Source of the DNA: Sva-07 sp963829585
Lineage (GTDB): Bacteria; Actinomycetota; Acidimicrobiia; Acidimicrobiales; Ilumatobacteraceae
Length of the DNA stretch: 64,000 nucleotides
NCBI GenBank assembly: GCA_963829585.1
Contig: CAWHJD010000032.1
Span: 3,571 to 67,570, forward strand
Direction: 5' to 3'
The position numbers were made by a program, and so were the translations under genes. The notes under the pieces were generated by a model. That model saw nothing but the letters and a program-made list of their open reading frames with translations, ran no database searches and had not been told where the DNA came from. Numbering within the stretch: the stretch's first letter is position 1; each line of letters begins with the position of its first letter. This document shows positions 35,115 through 45,347 of the stretch, in pieces.

Positions 35115-35906
35115 ATGACGGTGCGTGTGGAGGATGTCGGAGCGGTGCGGGTGGTCACGATCGACCGGCCGGAGGTGCGCAATGCCGTCGACGGGCCGAC
35201 GGCGAATCTGCTGTACGACGTGTTCGTCGACTTCGACGGCGACGACTCCGCCGCGGTCGCCGTACTGACCGGCAGCGCCGGCACCTTTTGTGCAGGGGCC
35301 GACCTCAAGGCGATCTCCACAGGCCGCGGCAACTCGGTCAACGACGACCCCGCTGATGAGATCGTCGGGTCGCTCGGTCCCATGGGGCCGACCCGACTGC
35401 TGCTCGACAAGCCGGTGATCGCGGCCGTCGAGGGGCACGCCGTCGCGGGCGGACTGGAACTCGCGTGTTGGGCCGACCTGCGCGTCGCGGCGTCCGACGC
35501 CGTCTTCGGCGTGTACTGCCGGCGGTGGGGCGTGCCGCTCGTCGACGGTGGCACCATCCGGCTGACCCGGCTGATCGGTCACTCCCGCGCCCTCGACCTG
35601 ATGCTCACCGGACGAGGCGTCGACGGGGTCGAGGCGGAACGTATCGGCCTGGCCAATCGCGTGGTCGAGCCGGGGCATGCGCTCGCCGCCGCCATCGAAC
35701 TCGCCGGCGACATCGCCGAGCTGCCGCAGATCTGCCTGCGCTCCGATCGTCGGTCGAGCTACGACCAGTGGTCGCTCGACCTGGGCGCGGCGCTCACGAA
35801 CGAGACCCGACTCGGACGCGCCACCATCGCCTCCGGTGAGACCCGAGCCGGGGCCCAGCGCTTCGCCGACGGCGCGGGTCGCCACGGCCGGCGCGCCGAC
35901 GATTGA
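35115..35906 (+). CDS. Enoyl-CoA hydratase/isomerase family protein
   Basis: 263 residues of the crotonase fold. The oxyanion-hole segment AGTFCAGADLKAI is near residue 60, and IAAVEGHAVAGGLELACWADLRVA near residue 105 carries the second oxyanion Gly. YCRRWGVPLVDGGTIRL replaces the region where hydratases carry a catalytic Glu; an Asp is present instead (LVDGG). Hydratase chemistry is therefore not certain. Start ATG 35115 follows CAGGCT by six bases. The substrate is unknown. Confidence 0.85.
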   Translation: MTVRVEDVGAVRVVTIDRPEVRNAVDGPTANLLYDVFVDFDGDDSAAVAVLTGSAGTFCAGADLKAISTGRGNSVNDDPADEIVGSLGPMGPTRLLLDKPVIAAVEGHAVAGGLELACWADLRVAASDAVFGVYCRRWGVPLVDGGTIRLTRLIGHSRALDLMLTGRGVDGVEAERIGLANRVVEPGHALAAAIELAGDIAELPQICLRSDRRSSYDQWSLDLGAALTNETRLGRATIASGETRAGAQRFADGAGRHGRRADD

Positions 35907-35908
35907 CG

Positions 35909-35958
35909 GTTTGCGTTGCAGTTCCATTGACCCATCCCAACCGAACCGCAACGCAAAC
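35909..35958. repeat. 50-bp palindromic repeat, copy 9
   Basis: Begins GTTTGCGTTGCAGTTCCA and ends GAACCGCAACGCAAAC. It starts two bases after the enoyl-CoA hydratase stop, the clearest terminator placement of the family. The centre CATTGACCCATCCCAA is less paired than other copies. Confidence 0.88.
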
Positions 35959-35980
35959 GGGAAGGGGAGAGGGAGAGAGG

Positions 35981-36030
35981 GTTTGTGTTGCAGTTCCATT
36001 GACCCATCCCAACCGAACTGTCACGCAAAC
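35981..36030. repeat. 50-bp palindromic repeat, copy 10
   Basis: Begins GTTTGTGTTGCAGTTCCA and ends GAACTGTCACGCAAAC. It shares its left half and centre with copy 9 but has the 'TGTCAC' right arm, the reverse hybrid of copy 7. It lies 39 bp upstream of the CIRCE element. Confidence 0.88.
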
Positions 36031-36069
36031 CCGGTGGGGGGCGGCTTGCGGGGTGGGTTGGTTGCGGGA

Positions 36070-36096
36070 TTAGCAGTCGCCGTCGTAGAGTGCTAA
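36070..36096. promoter_or_regulatory. CIRCE element, HrcA operator, with groEL promoter
   Basis: TTAGCAGTC, nine bases, GAGTGCTAA. This matches the CIRCE consensus TTAGCACTC-N9-GAGTGCTAA with one mismatch. TAGAGT at 36086-36091 inside it is a likely -10, so HrcA bound here would block groEL transcription. hrcA itself is not in the window. Confidence 0.88.
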
Positions 36097-36163
36097 CCGG
36101 CATCGACTGGGCCTTCCGGCGGTGCAACGACACATCGAACACGTCCAACGGAGGACACACAAG

Positions 36164-37780
<1,617 letters not shown>

Positions 37781-37815
37781 TCCCCGTCCGGCTTCCATGC
37801 GCCTAGCCTGAGGGC

Positions 37816-38469
37816 ATGCGCATGGAAGCTGGTCTGGCCGTCGTCCACCTGTTCGGCAAGCCGACACCGTCACTCGATCGTGAGGCCGTGGTCGCGGCCA
37901 TCAAGGCTGCCGAAGCCGACGACTGTCAGGTGATCACGGCGGCGATGCTCGGCCACAAGGCCGACGTCGCGTTCATGGCGTTGGCCCCCGACTGGCGCAC
38001 GCTCCGCACGTTGCAGACCGCCCTGCAGCACGCCGGCGTCGACATCGTCGACAGTTACGTCTCGATCACCGAGGTCAGCGAATACGCCAAGGGCATGCCT
38101 GAGCACATGCTCCAGGCACGACTGCATCCCCAGATCCCGCCCGAGGGGCTCAACGCGTTCTGCTTCTATCCCATGAGCAAGAAGCGCGAGGCGCACGCCA
38201 ACTGGTTCGCCACGCCCTACGACGAGCGCAACGAGATGATGATGGAGCACGGCAAGAGCGGGCGCACGTTCGCCGGCCGCGTCGCCCAGCTCGTCACCGG
38301 ATCCACCGGGCTCGACGACTACGAGTGGGGTGTCACCCTGTTCGCGGCGAGCCCCGACGTGATCAAGGACGTCGTGTACACGATGCGCTTCGATCAGGGC
38401 TCGGCGCTCTACGGCGAGTTCGGGGCGTTCTACGTCGGCTACCTCGACTTCGTCGAGAACGTTCTCTGA
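37816..38469 (+). CDS. hemQ: Coproheme decarboxylase, HemQ/chlorite dismutase family
   Basis: 217 residues. Final step of the coproporphyrin-dependent haem pathway of Gram-positives: oxidative decarboxylation of coproheme to haem b using H2O2. The C-terminal half carries the family core: CFYPMSKKREAHANWF (Tyr radical site), YDERNEMMMEHGKSGR (proximal haem His), ITGS-like VTGSTGLDDYEWGVTLFA and MRFDQGSALYGEFGAFYVG. The N-terminal half is diverged, as expected. TAGCCT (37804-37809) lies six bases before the ATG; leaderless. No other haem genes are adjacent. Confidence 0.88.
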   Translation: MRMEAGLAVVHLFGKPTPSLDREAVVAAIKAAEADDCQVITAAMLGHKADVAFMALAPDWRTLRTLQTALQHAGVDIVDSYVSITEVSEYAKGMPEHMLQARLHPQIPPEGLNAFCFYPMSKKREAHANWFATPYDERNEMMMEHGKSGRTFAGRVAQLVTGSTGLDDYEWGVTLFAASPDVIKDVVYTMRFDQGSALYGEFGAFYVGYLDFVENVL

Positions 38470-38488
38470 CGACGGCCGTCGACGGGCG

Positions 38489-39736
38489 TCACGAACCCAC
38501 GGTGACGACGCGATCGAGCACGTCGCGGCCGTCCGCGTCGTAGCGAAAACGGTCGAAGAGCGCACGAGCGGGATCGCCCGTGCGGGCGATCTCGGTGAGA
38601 CCCGTCGGCCCGTTGTAGTCGATCTGCAGGCCGGCATCGATGGCGGCGACACAGTCCGCGAACGCCCGACACACCGACCCGCCGGAACTCACCGATGCGA
38701 TCTGGGCGGCGATGTCGCCCGGGGCGTCGCTGTCGGCGCGGACCGCGGCCAACGCGACGAGATTGACGCAGTCGAAGGCATTGGCGGCGAACAGCCCCGG
38801 CGGATCCAACGGAGCTTCGGGGTCGGCCGACTCTGCCTGCGGTGCCAAGCCGACGATCTTGTCGCGCAGGTCGCCGTCGAGTCCGGCGATCCGTTGCGGT
38901 GTCGCCGGGTTCCGCATGGCGTCGTTGACCACGACGGTTCCCAGCTCGCTGGTGTCGAACTCCCCGAGGGTCTCCAGGAAACGGGTGCCGTCGTCGTCGC
39001 CTGCCAACAGGATCGCCACCTGCGCGCCCGAGTCGAGGAGCTGACGGGCCTCGTCGGTGAGGTCGTCGTCGCGATCGGTGAACGTGATCTTCTCGGTGAC
39101 CGAGACGGAACCGCCCGCCATGGCCGCCTCGACGCTGTCGGCGAGATCCCGACCGTAGGAGTCGTCGATGTGGACGATCGCGGCCTGGAGCGCGCCGGTC
39201 TGGTCGGCGACGTCGGCGATCGCTCGCGCCTGGAGTGAGTCGCTCGGTACCGTGCGGAAGAACAGCCCGCCGTCGGGAAACCCGTCGAGGGCGAGCGCAC
39301 TTGCGGTCGGTGAGCACGCCAAGGTGCCCGACGACACGATCTCGTCGAGCGTGCTGAGCGCGATCGTCGAGGAGCCGGGACCCACGATGACGTCGACGTC
39401 GCGGGCGAGCAGCGATTGGATCGCCGCGCTCGCCGAGCTGGTGGTGCTGCCTTCGTCGGCGACCACCGAACGAACCGGCATGCCCATGACGCCACCGGAC
39501 GCGTTGATCCGCTCGACCGCCACTTCGGCTGCTGTCACCATGGGGGCGCCCACGACGGTGTCGCCCGTCGGGAGCAGGATGCCGACCACGAGGCGTCCGT
39601 CGCTCTCGGCGCGGGGTGCGATCGTGGTGGTCGTCGTGGCAACCGGGGTGCTGGTGGCCGTCTCGCCTCCGCTCGAACAGGCGGCTGCGCCGAGCCCGGC
39701 CGCCAGGACGACGGCGATGAGGCGGGCACGGGTCAC
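38489..39736 (-). CDS. Lipoprotein substrate-binding protein, branched-chain amino-acid ABC type
   Basis: 415 residues. Signal peptide with lipobox (GLGAAAC) near residue 20, followed by a Thr-rich linker and a type I periplasmic-binding fold (Peripla_BP_6): VVGILLPTGDTVVGAPM, EVAVERINASGGVMGMPV, VDVIVGPGSSTIALS, IVHIDDSYGRDLADSV. Related proteins capture amino acids, amides or urea for an ABC importer; no importer genes are nearby, so it may be an orphan receptor. The GTG start lies eight bases after TACGCT (39745-39750, - strand). It converges on hemQ with only 19 bp between stops. Confidence 0.82.
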   Translation of the reverse strand: MTRARLIAVVLAAGLGAAACSSGGETATSTPVATTTTTIAPRAESDGRLVVGILLPTGDTVVGAPMVTAAEVAVERINASGGVMGMPVRSVVADEGSTTSSASAAIQSLLARDVDVIVGPGSSTIALSTLDEIVSSGTLACSPTASALALDGFPDGGLFFRTVPSDSLQARAIADVADQTGALQAAIVHIDDSYGRDLADSVEAAMAGGSVSVTEKITFTDRDDDLTDEARQLLDSGAQVAILLAGDDDGTRFLETLGEFDTSELGTVVVNDAMRNPATPQRIAGLDGDLRDKIVGLAPQAESADPEAPLDPPGLFAANAFDCVNLVALAAVRADSDAPGDIAAQIASVSSGGSVCRAFADCVAAIDAGLQIDYNGPTGLTEIARTGDPARALFDRFRYDADGRDVLDRVVTVGS

Positions 39737-39830
39737 GACGATGCAGCGTAGAAGAGGTGGCCGGCTCGACGTGGGCAAGGGGCACCAGTCCGGTACCTCG
39801 TATGCTCTCGACATCGATGCCACCGGAGAC

Positions 39831-42153
39831 GTGAACAAGCTCGAGCGGGCCACCACACCACGGTCGGAGCGTCTGATCGCAGCAGAGGCACGAGTCGGCC
39901 GATTCGGCCGTGAGTACTGCCGGGTTCTGGCCGAACTCACCGACGACTGGGTGGTCGAGCTGTTCGAGGAGGCCATGCGGACGAACCCGCCAGGGTCGGG
40001 CCGCGTGGCCATCCTGGCGATCGGCGGCTACGGGCGCGGCGAACTCGCACCGGGCAGCGACCTCGACATCCTGCTGGTCCACGACGTCAAGCCCAAGAAG
40101 GTCGCCAAGGACCTGGAACCGACAGCGAGCGCCCTGTGGTACCCGCTCTGGGATTCCGGTGTGAAGCTCGGCCATGCCGTGCGTCGGATCGACGAGCAAC
40201 TCGAACTGGCTCGCACCGACCTCGATTCGGCCACCGCCCTCATCACCGCCCGGCCCCTCGCCGGCGACGACGAACTCGCGGACGAGGTCGTGGCGAAGGG
40301 GCGTGCTCTGTGGCGGTCGAACTCGTCGAAGTTCCTCGGCGAGCTGCGCGCCCGGGTACTCGAACGAGCGGAGTTGGCCGGTGACGTGGCGTACCGGCTC
40401 GAACCCGACCTGAAGGACGGACACGGCGGCCTGCGCGACGTGCAGTCGCTGTGGTGGGCGCAGGAAGCCGGCCTCCATCTCCGCGCCGAGGACGAGATCG
40501 ATCTCGGTCACTGTTACGACGTGTTGTTGCGCGCCCGGGTGGCGTTGCACCGCTCGACCGAACGGGCCGGTGACGTACTACGTCTCGAGGACCAGGACGC
40601 GGCGGCTGCGGCGGGAGGCTGGAACGACGCCGACCACATGATGACCGACGTCGCCGCGGCGGGTCGGACCGTTGCGTGGTTGTGCGACGAGAACTGGGGC
40701 CGGGTCGTCGTCGCCCCGGCTCCGGTCGAGCGGGCCGTCGCTCCGGGTGTCGTCCTGCGCAACGGCGAGGTCGAGTTGGCCGCGTCGGCCGATCCCGCGT
40801 CCGACAGCACGCTGGTGCTGCAGACGGCGGTCGCCGCCGCCCGACACGGAGCACGCATCGGCCGCTCGACGCTCGATCGCCTGAGTGACGAGGCGGTCGG
40901 CTGGCCCGGCCCGTGGCCGGTGGGCGCCACCGACGACCTGATCGCGCTGCTGCTCGAAGGGCATCGGGCCGTGCCTGTGCTCGAGTCGCTCGATCAACGC
41001 AATCTCGTGTCCCGGCTGCTTCCCGAATGGGAGCCGGTGCGGTCGAAGCCGCAGCGCAACGCCTACCACCGCTTCACCGTCGACCGGCACCTCTGGGAGG
41101 CTGCCGCCAACGCTGCCGATCTCGTCGGTCGCGTGACGCGCCCGGACCTGCTCGTGCTCGGGGGCCTGTTCCACGATCTGGGCAAGGGGTACCCGGGCGA
41201 TCACACGGTCGTGGGAATGGAGTTGATCCGCTCGATCGGCCCGAAGCTCGGGCTGGTGCACGCCGACGTCGAGATCCTCGTGACGCTCATCGAGCAGCAC
41301 CTGCTGTTGCCCGACGTGGCGATGCGTCGTGACCTCACCGACCCGGCCACGATCCGCCACGTCGCCGAAGCGGTGAAGACGGTCGAAGTGCTCGACCTGC
41401 TCCACGCGCTCACCGAGGCCGACTCGCTGGCCACCGGTCCGTCGGCGTGGGGCGACTGGAAGGAAGGGCTGGTCGCCGAACTCGTCGCCCGGGTTCGTCA
41501 TGTGCTCGGTGGGGGTGACGTGGCCGAGGTGACGTGGCGGCTCTTCCCCGACGCCGAGACGCTGGCCGCGATGGCGATCGGCGAACTCGACATCTCCCGA
41601 CGAGACGATGTGATCACCGTCGTGAGCCCCGACGCGACCGGCAACTTCAGTCGCATCGCCGGGGTGCTCTCGTTGCACGGCCTCGACGTGGTGAGCGCCC
41701 AGGCCCACTCCGACGAGGGCGGTATCGCCGCATCACAGTTCCGTGTCGTGGTGCCCGACAGTGGGCTGAACTGGCGGGCGGTGAAGGCCGATCTCGGCCG
41801 GGCACTGGCCCACCAGCTCGCGATCGAAGCCCGGTTGGCCGAACGCGCCGCAGACCTACCGTCGACGTCGTCGCACGCAGGCGGCGGCACCCGGGCCACC
41901 GTCGGTCGTGTTCGACGACGAGGCGTCGAGCAACGCCACGGTGATCGTCGTGCGCGCCACGACGAGGGTCGGCATCCTCCACCGCATCTCCAAGGCGCTC
42001 GGCGAACTCGGCCTCGACATCCGCCATGCCACGGTGCAGACGATGGGAATGGAGGTCGTCGACACGTTCTACGTGCGTGCCAACGATGCACTCGTGACCG
42101 ATCCTGCTCATCGCAAGGAGATCGAGCGGGCGTTGCTCCACGCGGTCGCGTGA
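39831..42153 (+). CDS. glnD: [Protein-PII] uridylyltransferase/uridylyl-removing enzyme, frameshifted
   Basis: 773 residues after removing one G from GGG 41893-41895. GlnD senses glutamine and modifies PII (uridylylation, or adenylylation in actinobacteria). Domains: nucleotidyltransferase near residue 65 (GGYGRGELAPGSDLDILLV), a PII-UTase linker with LKDGHGGLRDVQSLWW, an HD hydrolase near 450 (GGLFHDLGKGYPGDH), then two ACT domains (VVSPDATGNFSRIAGVLS and VVRATTRVGILHRISKAL). The frameshift falls just before the second ACT domain. GTG 39831 with GGAGAC ahead is the best start. No glnB or amtB lies beside it. Confidence 0.9.
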
Positions 42154-42182
42154 CGGTACCCCGATGCCGTAGCGTGAACGCC

Positions 42183-42872
42183 GTGACGGTGAGTGGGCGC
42201 GATCTGGCGCGATGGAGCGAGACGTTGGCGGCAATCGCCCGCACGGGCATGGGGTTCACCGAGAATCTCTACGAGCGTGAGCGCTTCGAGGAGGTGCTGC
42301 ACGTCGCTGCCGACATCAAGGCCTGTGCCCGCGAACTCGACGACGAGGTCGCCGTGGAGCGTGAGACCGATCACTTCGTGCAGGAATGGATGGAGTCGAT
42401 CGGCGAAGGAGTGCCGGGTTACGTCACGCCGAAGGTGGCCATCGGTGCGATCGTCGGCAACGAGGCGGGCGAGATCCTGCTCGTCCAGCGCAAGGACTCG
42501 GGGATCTGGTTGTATCCGACCGGCTGGGCCGACGTCGGTTACTCGCCTGCCGAAGTGGCGGTCAAGGAAGTGAGCGAGGAGACCGGCATCGAGTGCGAGC
42601 CGGTGCGGCTGCTCGGTGTGGTCGACGGTCAGCGCATGGGCTTCAGCCGGTTCGGGATGTACATGCTGCTGTTCCACTGCGTCGCCACGGGCGGCGAGCT
42701 GAATCCTCACCCGCTGGAAACCGCCGATGTCGGCTGGTTCGCCGCCGACGCGCTTCCGGAAGCGACCGCGGGAGCGCAGTGGTGGGGGCCGATGGCGTTC
42801 GCCGCGATCGACGGCGCCGAATCACCGGCCACCTTCGACCCGGTCCGTTCACCCGTCTGGCGCACCGAGTAG
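42183..42872 (+). CDS. NUDIX hydrolase with N-terminal NUDIX_N domain
   Basis: 229 residues. The first ~65 residues (RWSETLAAIARTGMGFTENL, YERERFEEVLHVAADI) match the NUDIX_N helper domain. The Nudix domain follows, with the box GYSPAEVAVKEVSEETGI, where Lys replaces the usual Arg before the catalytic Glu pair. Such proteins usually hydrolyse ADP-ribose or other nucleoside diphosphate derivatives. TAGCGT (42170-42175) lies seven bases before the GTG start, so it has its own leaderless promoter 29 bp after glnD. Confidence 0.86.
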   Translation: MTVSGRDLARWSETLAAIARTGMGFTENLYERERFEEVLHVAADIKACARELDDEVAVERETDHFVQEWMESIGEGVPGYVTPKVAIGAIVGNEAGEILLVQRKDSGIWLYPTGWADVGYSPAEVAVKEVSEETGIECEPVRLLGVVDGQRMGFSRFGMYMLLFHCVATGGELNPHPLETADVGWFAADALPEATAGAQWWGPMAFAAIDGAESPATFDPVRSPVWRTE

Positions 42873-42874
42873 CC

Positions 42875-42905
42875 CGGTCTTTCGGGGTCGGGTCCGGAAA
42901 GACCG
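42875..42905. terminator. Bidirectional terminator between Nudix and PAC2 genes
   Basis: CGGTCTTTC and GAAAGACCG form a perfect 9-bp stem around a 13-base GC-rich loop, two bases after the Nudix stop and 15 bases before the PAC2 stop. Confidence 0.65.
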
Positions 42906-42919
42906 CGAGGAGTTCGGCG

Positions 42920-43789
42920 TTACTCGGGGTCGCGGTCGCGGAGGAACTGTTCGACTTCCTCCACCAGGGCGTCGGGGTCGACGGGTGAGTCGCTCGTCAT
43001 GTCGTCGTCGGGCTCGTCGTCACTCAGCTGTTCGAGCCTCGACAGATATTCGATCATGTCGTCGTCGTCGCCGATCATCGCTGCGACACGGGCGTCGTAC
43101 TCGGATGCCTCCAGGGCGAGCCGAGCGAGTGGGGCGGGGGTGCCGATCATCGAACACGCCCGCTCGACGAGCGCGAGAGCGGCCTTCGGCGACGGGATCT
43201 GCGACGCGTACCCGGGTACTGCTGCCCAGAGCGAGGCGGTGGCCATGCCGGAGCGATTGAGATGGTCGTGGAGGACGCCGACGATGCCGGTCGGGCCCTC
43301 GTACTGGGAGCGGCGGAGTTCGAAACGCTCGATCAACTGGTCGTCGGTGGCCGTACCGATCAAGGGGACCGGACGGGAGTGGGGGACATCGGCGAGCAGC
43401 GCGCCGAGCGAGATCGCCATGTTGACGGCGAAGCGGTGCGCGATGCCGTCGATCTGCTCACAGAACAGCCGCCACCGCAACGCCGGCTCCGGGCCGAGGA
43501 CGAGGATCACGTCGGTGCCCGGCAGCGACGCGGACCACACGCCGACCGTGGGCCACACGATCGTGCGATGGTGATCGTCGTCGAGTCTGACCGACGGTCG
43601 CACGGTGGCGAAGTCGGTGAAGGGCTCGGGGTCGATCTCGGCCAGCGGCTGGGCTCCCCACGACTCGATCATCGTCCGCAACGCGCTCGACGCGGCGTCG
43701 CCGGCGTCGTTCCAGCCGGTGAACGCGGCCACGAGCACGGGACGATTGAGGTTGGGCTCTGCCAGCCAACGGACGTGCTCGGTTCCCAC
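42920..43789 (-). CDS. PAC2 family protein
   Basis: 289 residues. PAC2 (proteasome assembly chaperone-like) fold: RPVLVAAFTGWNDAGDAASSAL, VILVLGPEPALRWRLFCEQI, VGVLHDHLNRSGMATASLWAAVPGY with the usual VPHSRP segment. The C-terminal ~40 residues are acidic. Bacterial members are conserved in actinobacteria with no proven function. GTG 43789 is favoured over 43798 because TAGCGT (43797-43802, - strand) then lies seven bases ahead. Divergent from the GNAT gene. Confidence 0.85.
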   Translation of the reverse strand: MGTEHVRWLAEPNLNRPVLVAAFTGWNDAGDAASSALRTMIESWGAQPLAEIDPEPFTDFATVRPSVRLDDDHHRTIVWPTVGVWSASLPGTDVILVLGPEPALRWRLFCEQIDGIAHRFAVNMAISLGALLADVPHSRPVPLIGTATDDQLIERFELRRSQYEGPTGIVGVLHDHLNRSGMATASLWAAVPGYASQIPSPKAALALVERACSMIGTPAPLARLALEASEYDARVAAMIGDDDDMIEYLSRLEQLSDDEPDDDMTSDSPVDPDALVEEVEQFLRDRDPE

Positions 43790-43831
43790 GGCGACCACGC
43801 TATCGGTGCCAGCCGCTAGCGTCAGCGGGTC

Positions 43832-44290
43832 GTGAGCGAGACCCCGCGTGAACCAGCTTCATCCGTCCGTATCGAGCGCGCCGAGCGTGTCGACGACGAA
43901 CTCGTCGCTGCGTTCGAGCGGCTGATCCCGCAGTTGTCGTCGTCGTCGCCGGCGCCGTCGGCCGAACAGCTCGGCGAGATCGTGTCGAGCCCCGACACGG
44001 TGTTGTTCCTCGCACGCGTCGACGGCCGGATCCTCGGCAGCCTGACGTTGGCCTTCTACCGCATCCCGACCGGGCTCAAGGCGTGGATCGAGGACGTGGT
44101 CGTCGACGGCGACGCGCGCGGCAGTGGCCTGGGCGCCGAGCTGAGTCTCGCGGCGCTCGCCGAGGCGAAGGCCCGCGGCGCCAAGGACGTCAGCCTCACC
44201 AGCCGACCGTCACGCGAGTCCGCCAACCGTCTGTACCAACGCATCGGATTCCAGGCCCGCGACACGAACGTCTACCGCTACACGTTCTGA
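43832..44290 (+). CDS. GNAT-family N-acetyltransferase
   Basis: 152 residues. Acetyl-CoA motif A is AWIEDVVVDGDARGSGLGAE (V..D..RGxGxG), followed by LSLAALAEAKARGAKDVSLT and the LYQRIGFQARDTNVYRY motif B. Acceptor unknown. GTG start with TAGCGT (43817-43822) nine bases upstream, no Shine-Dalgarno. The promoter lies back to back with that of PAC2. Confidence 0.86.
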   Translation: MSETPREPASSVRIERAERVDDELVAAFERLIPQLSSSSPAPSAEQLGEIVSSPDTVLFLARVDGRILGSLTLAFYRIPTGLKAWIEDVVVDGDARGSGLGAELSLAALAEAKARGAKDVSLTSRPSRESANRLYQRIGFQARDTNVYRYTF

Positions 44291-44299
44291 CGGCGCGCA

Positions 44300-44325
44300 G
44301 TTCAGGACTGGGCGCGGCGGAGGTC
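44300..44325. repeat. 26-bp direct repeat, copy A
   Basis: GTTCAGGACTGGGCGCGGCG followed by GAGGTC, identical to 44441-44466. Copy B includes the stop and last codons of the HEAT-repeat gene; copy A is a detached duplicate 141 bp away. Confidence 0.8.
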
Positions 44326-44371
44326 GGACCTGACGGCGCCGATGTGAGTGACGCAATGGAATCTGAAGTCA

Positions 44372-44412
44372 GCGTCAGCAACAACGTGCGTTCTTGACGT
44401 TGTGGCTGACGC
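44372..44412. terminator. Hairpin between GNAT and HEAT-repeat genes
   Basis: GCGTCAGCAACAACGT (44372-44387) pairs with 44397-44412 with one mismatch and a 9-base loop. It lies inside the 141-bp segment bounded by the 26-bp direct repeats. Confidence 0.6.
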
Positions 44413-44440
44413 AGAACCTCGTGGACGGCCCCGCCGCCGC

Positions 44441-44466
44441 GTTCAGGACTGGGCGCGGCGGAGGTC
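44441..44466. repeat. 26-bp direct repeat, copy B
   Basis: Same 26 bases as 44300-44325; contains the HEAT-repeat gene stop codon (44443-44445, - strand). Confidence 0.8.
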
Positions 44467-45033
44467 CTCGGCCGCTTGGCGGACCTGCCAGTCACGGTCC
44501 TCGAGGGCCCGGTCGATGGCGGCCTCCACGTCGTCGCCCTCGAACGGGGCCAGCGCGAGCACGGCACGCCGACGCACCGCCGGCTTGTCGGAGCACGCAG
44601 CGATCACCGTCGCCACCGCCCGTTCGTCGCCGATCGCTCCGAGCGACGCGACTGCCGCTTCGCGCACGAGGGCGTCGTCGGCGCTCGATGCGAGAGCGAT
44701 GAGCGTGTCGATCACGATGTCGCGATTCGACTCGTGCTCGCCGCACGCCCATGCCGCGACCTCCACCACCCGCGGATCGTCGTCGCCCAACGCGGGCACG
44801 AGATCGACGTCGGGATGGCGCGCGGCAACCTCGCAGGCGCGTCGACGAACGGCCACGTCGGGGTCGGCGAGTGCTGCGGTCAGATCGTCGTCGGTGAGCG
44901 CGCCCAGCCGTTCGAGTGCGCCGATGGCAGCGGCGCGCACGCTGCCGTCCAGTGCCGTCAGGCCATCGCGGGCAGTGGCGGTGTCGCCGGTGTGGCCGGC
45001 GATCGTGACGCTGCGCCGGTCGGGGCCCGTCAC
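44443..45033 (-). CDS. HEAT-repeat protein
   Basis: 196 residues almost wholly made of ~30-residue alpha-alpha repeats (RAAAIGALERLGALTDDDL, DPDVAVRRRACEVAARHP, DALVREAAVASLGAIGDE, KPAVRRRAVLALAPFEGD, DWQVRQAAEDLRRAQS). This fits a protein-binding solenoid; partner unknown. The GTG start overlaps the upstream small membrane protein stop (GTGA), so the two are coupled. Its 3' end is duplicated downstream. Confidence 0.82.
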   Translation of the reverse strand: MTGPDRRSVTIAGHTGDTATARDGLTALDGSVRAAAIGALERLGALTDDDLTAALADPDVAVRRRACEVAARHPDVDLVPALGDDDPRVVEVAAWACGEHESNRDIVIDTLIALASSADDALVREAAVASLGAIGDERAVATVIAACSDKPAVRRRAVLALAPFEGDDVEAAIDRALEDRDWQVRQAAEDLRRAQS

Positions 45034-45347
45034 CTCTTCAGCAGATCTGTCATGGTCATCACGAGCCAGCCGGCGGTGAAGGCGATGACCACCGCGGCGA
45101 CGGCGCCGATGACGATCGCGATCGCGGAGCCCGCTACCGCTGCCATCAGCCGCCGCAACAGGCTCGGACGCTTGTAGAGCGATGTCGTCGCCTCGGCGAT
45201 GGGGATCGGTTCCCATCGATCGGATGGTTCCCCGCGTGGTGTTCGGGTCGTCGCTCTGGCATTCTTTCGCCACCCGGCGAAGACGAGCGCCGCGATGGCC
45301 AGGCCGGCCATCCATGCAGCCGAAGTAGTGAGATCCGTGACCGACAC
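45030..45347 (-). CDS. Small membrane protein, hypothetical
   Basis: 105 residues with two hydrophobic helices (WMAGLAIAALVFAGW and MAAVAGSAIAIVIGAVAAVVI) separated by a basic cytoplasmic loop. No family recognised. GTG 45347 is chosen because TACGAT (45357-45362, - strand) lies nine bases upstream; ATG 45359 would add four residues. Its 5' end overlaps or abuts that of the divergent PDZ-Lon gene. Coupled to the HEAT-repeat protein downstream. Confidence 0.6.
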   Translation of the reverse strand: MSVTDLTTSAAWMAGLAIAALVFAGWRKNARATTRTPRGEPSDRWEPIPIAEATTSLYKRPSLLRRLMAAVAGSAIAIVIGAVAAVVIAFTAGWLVMTMTDLLKR

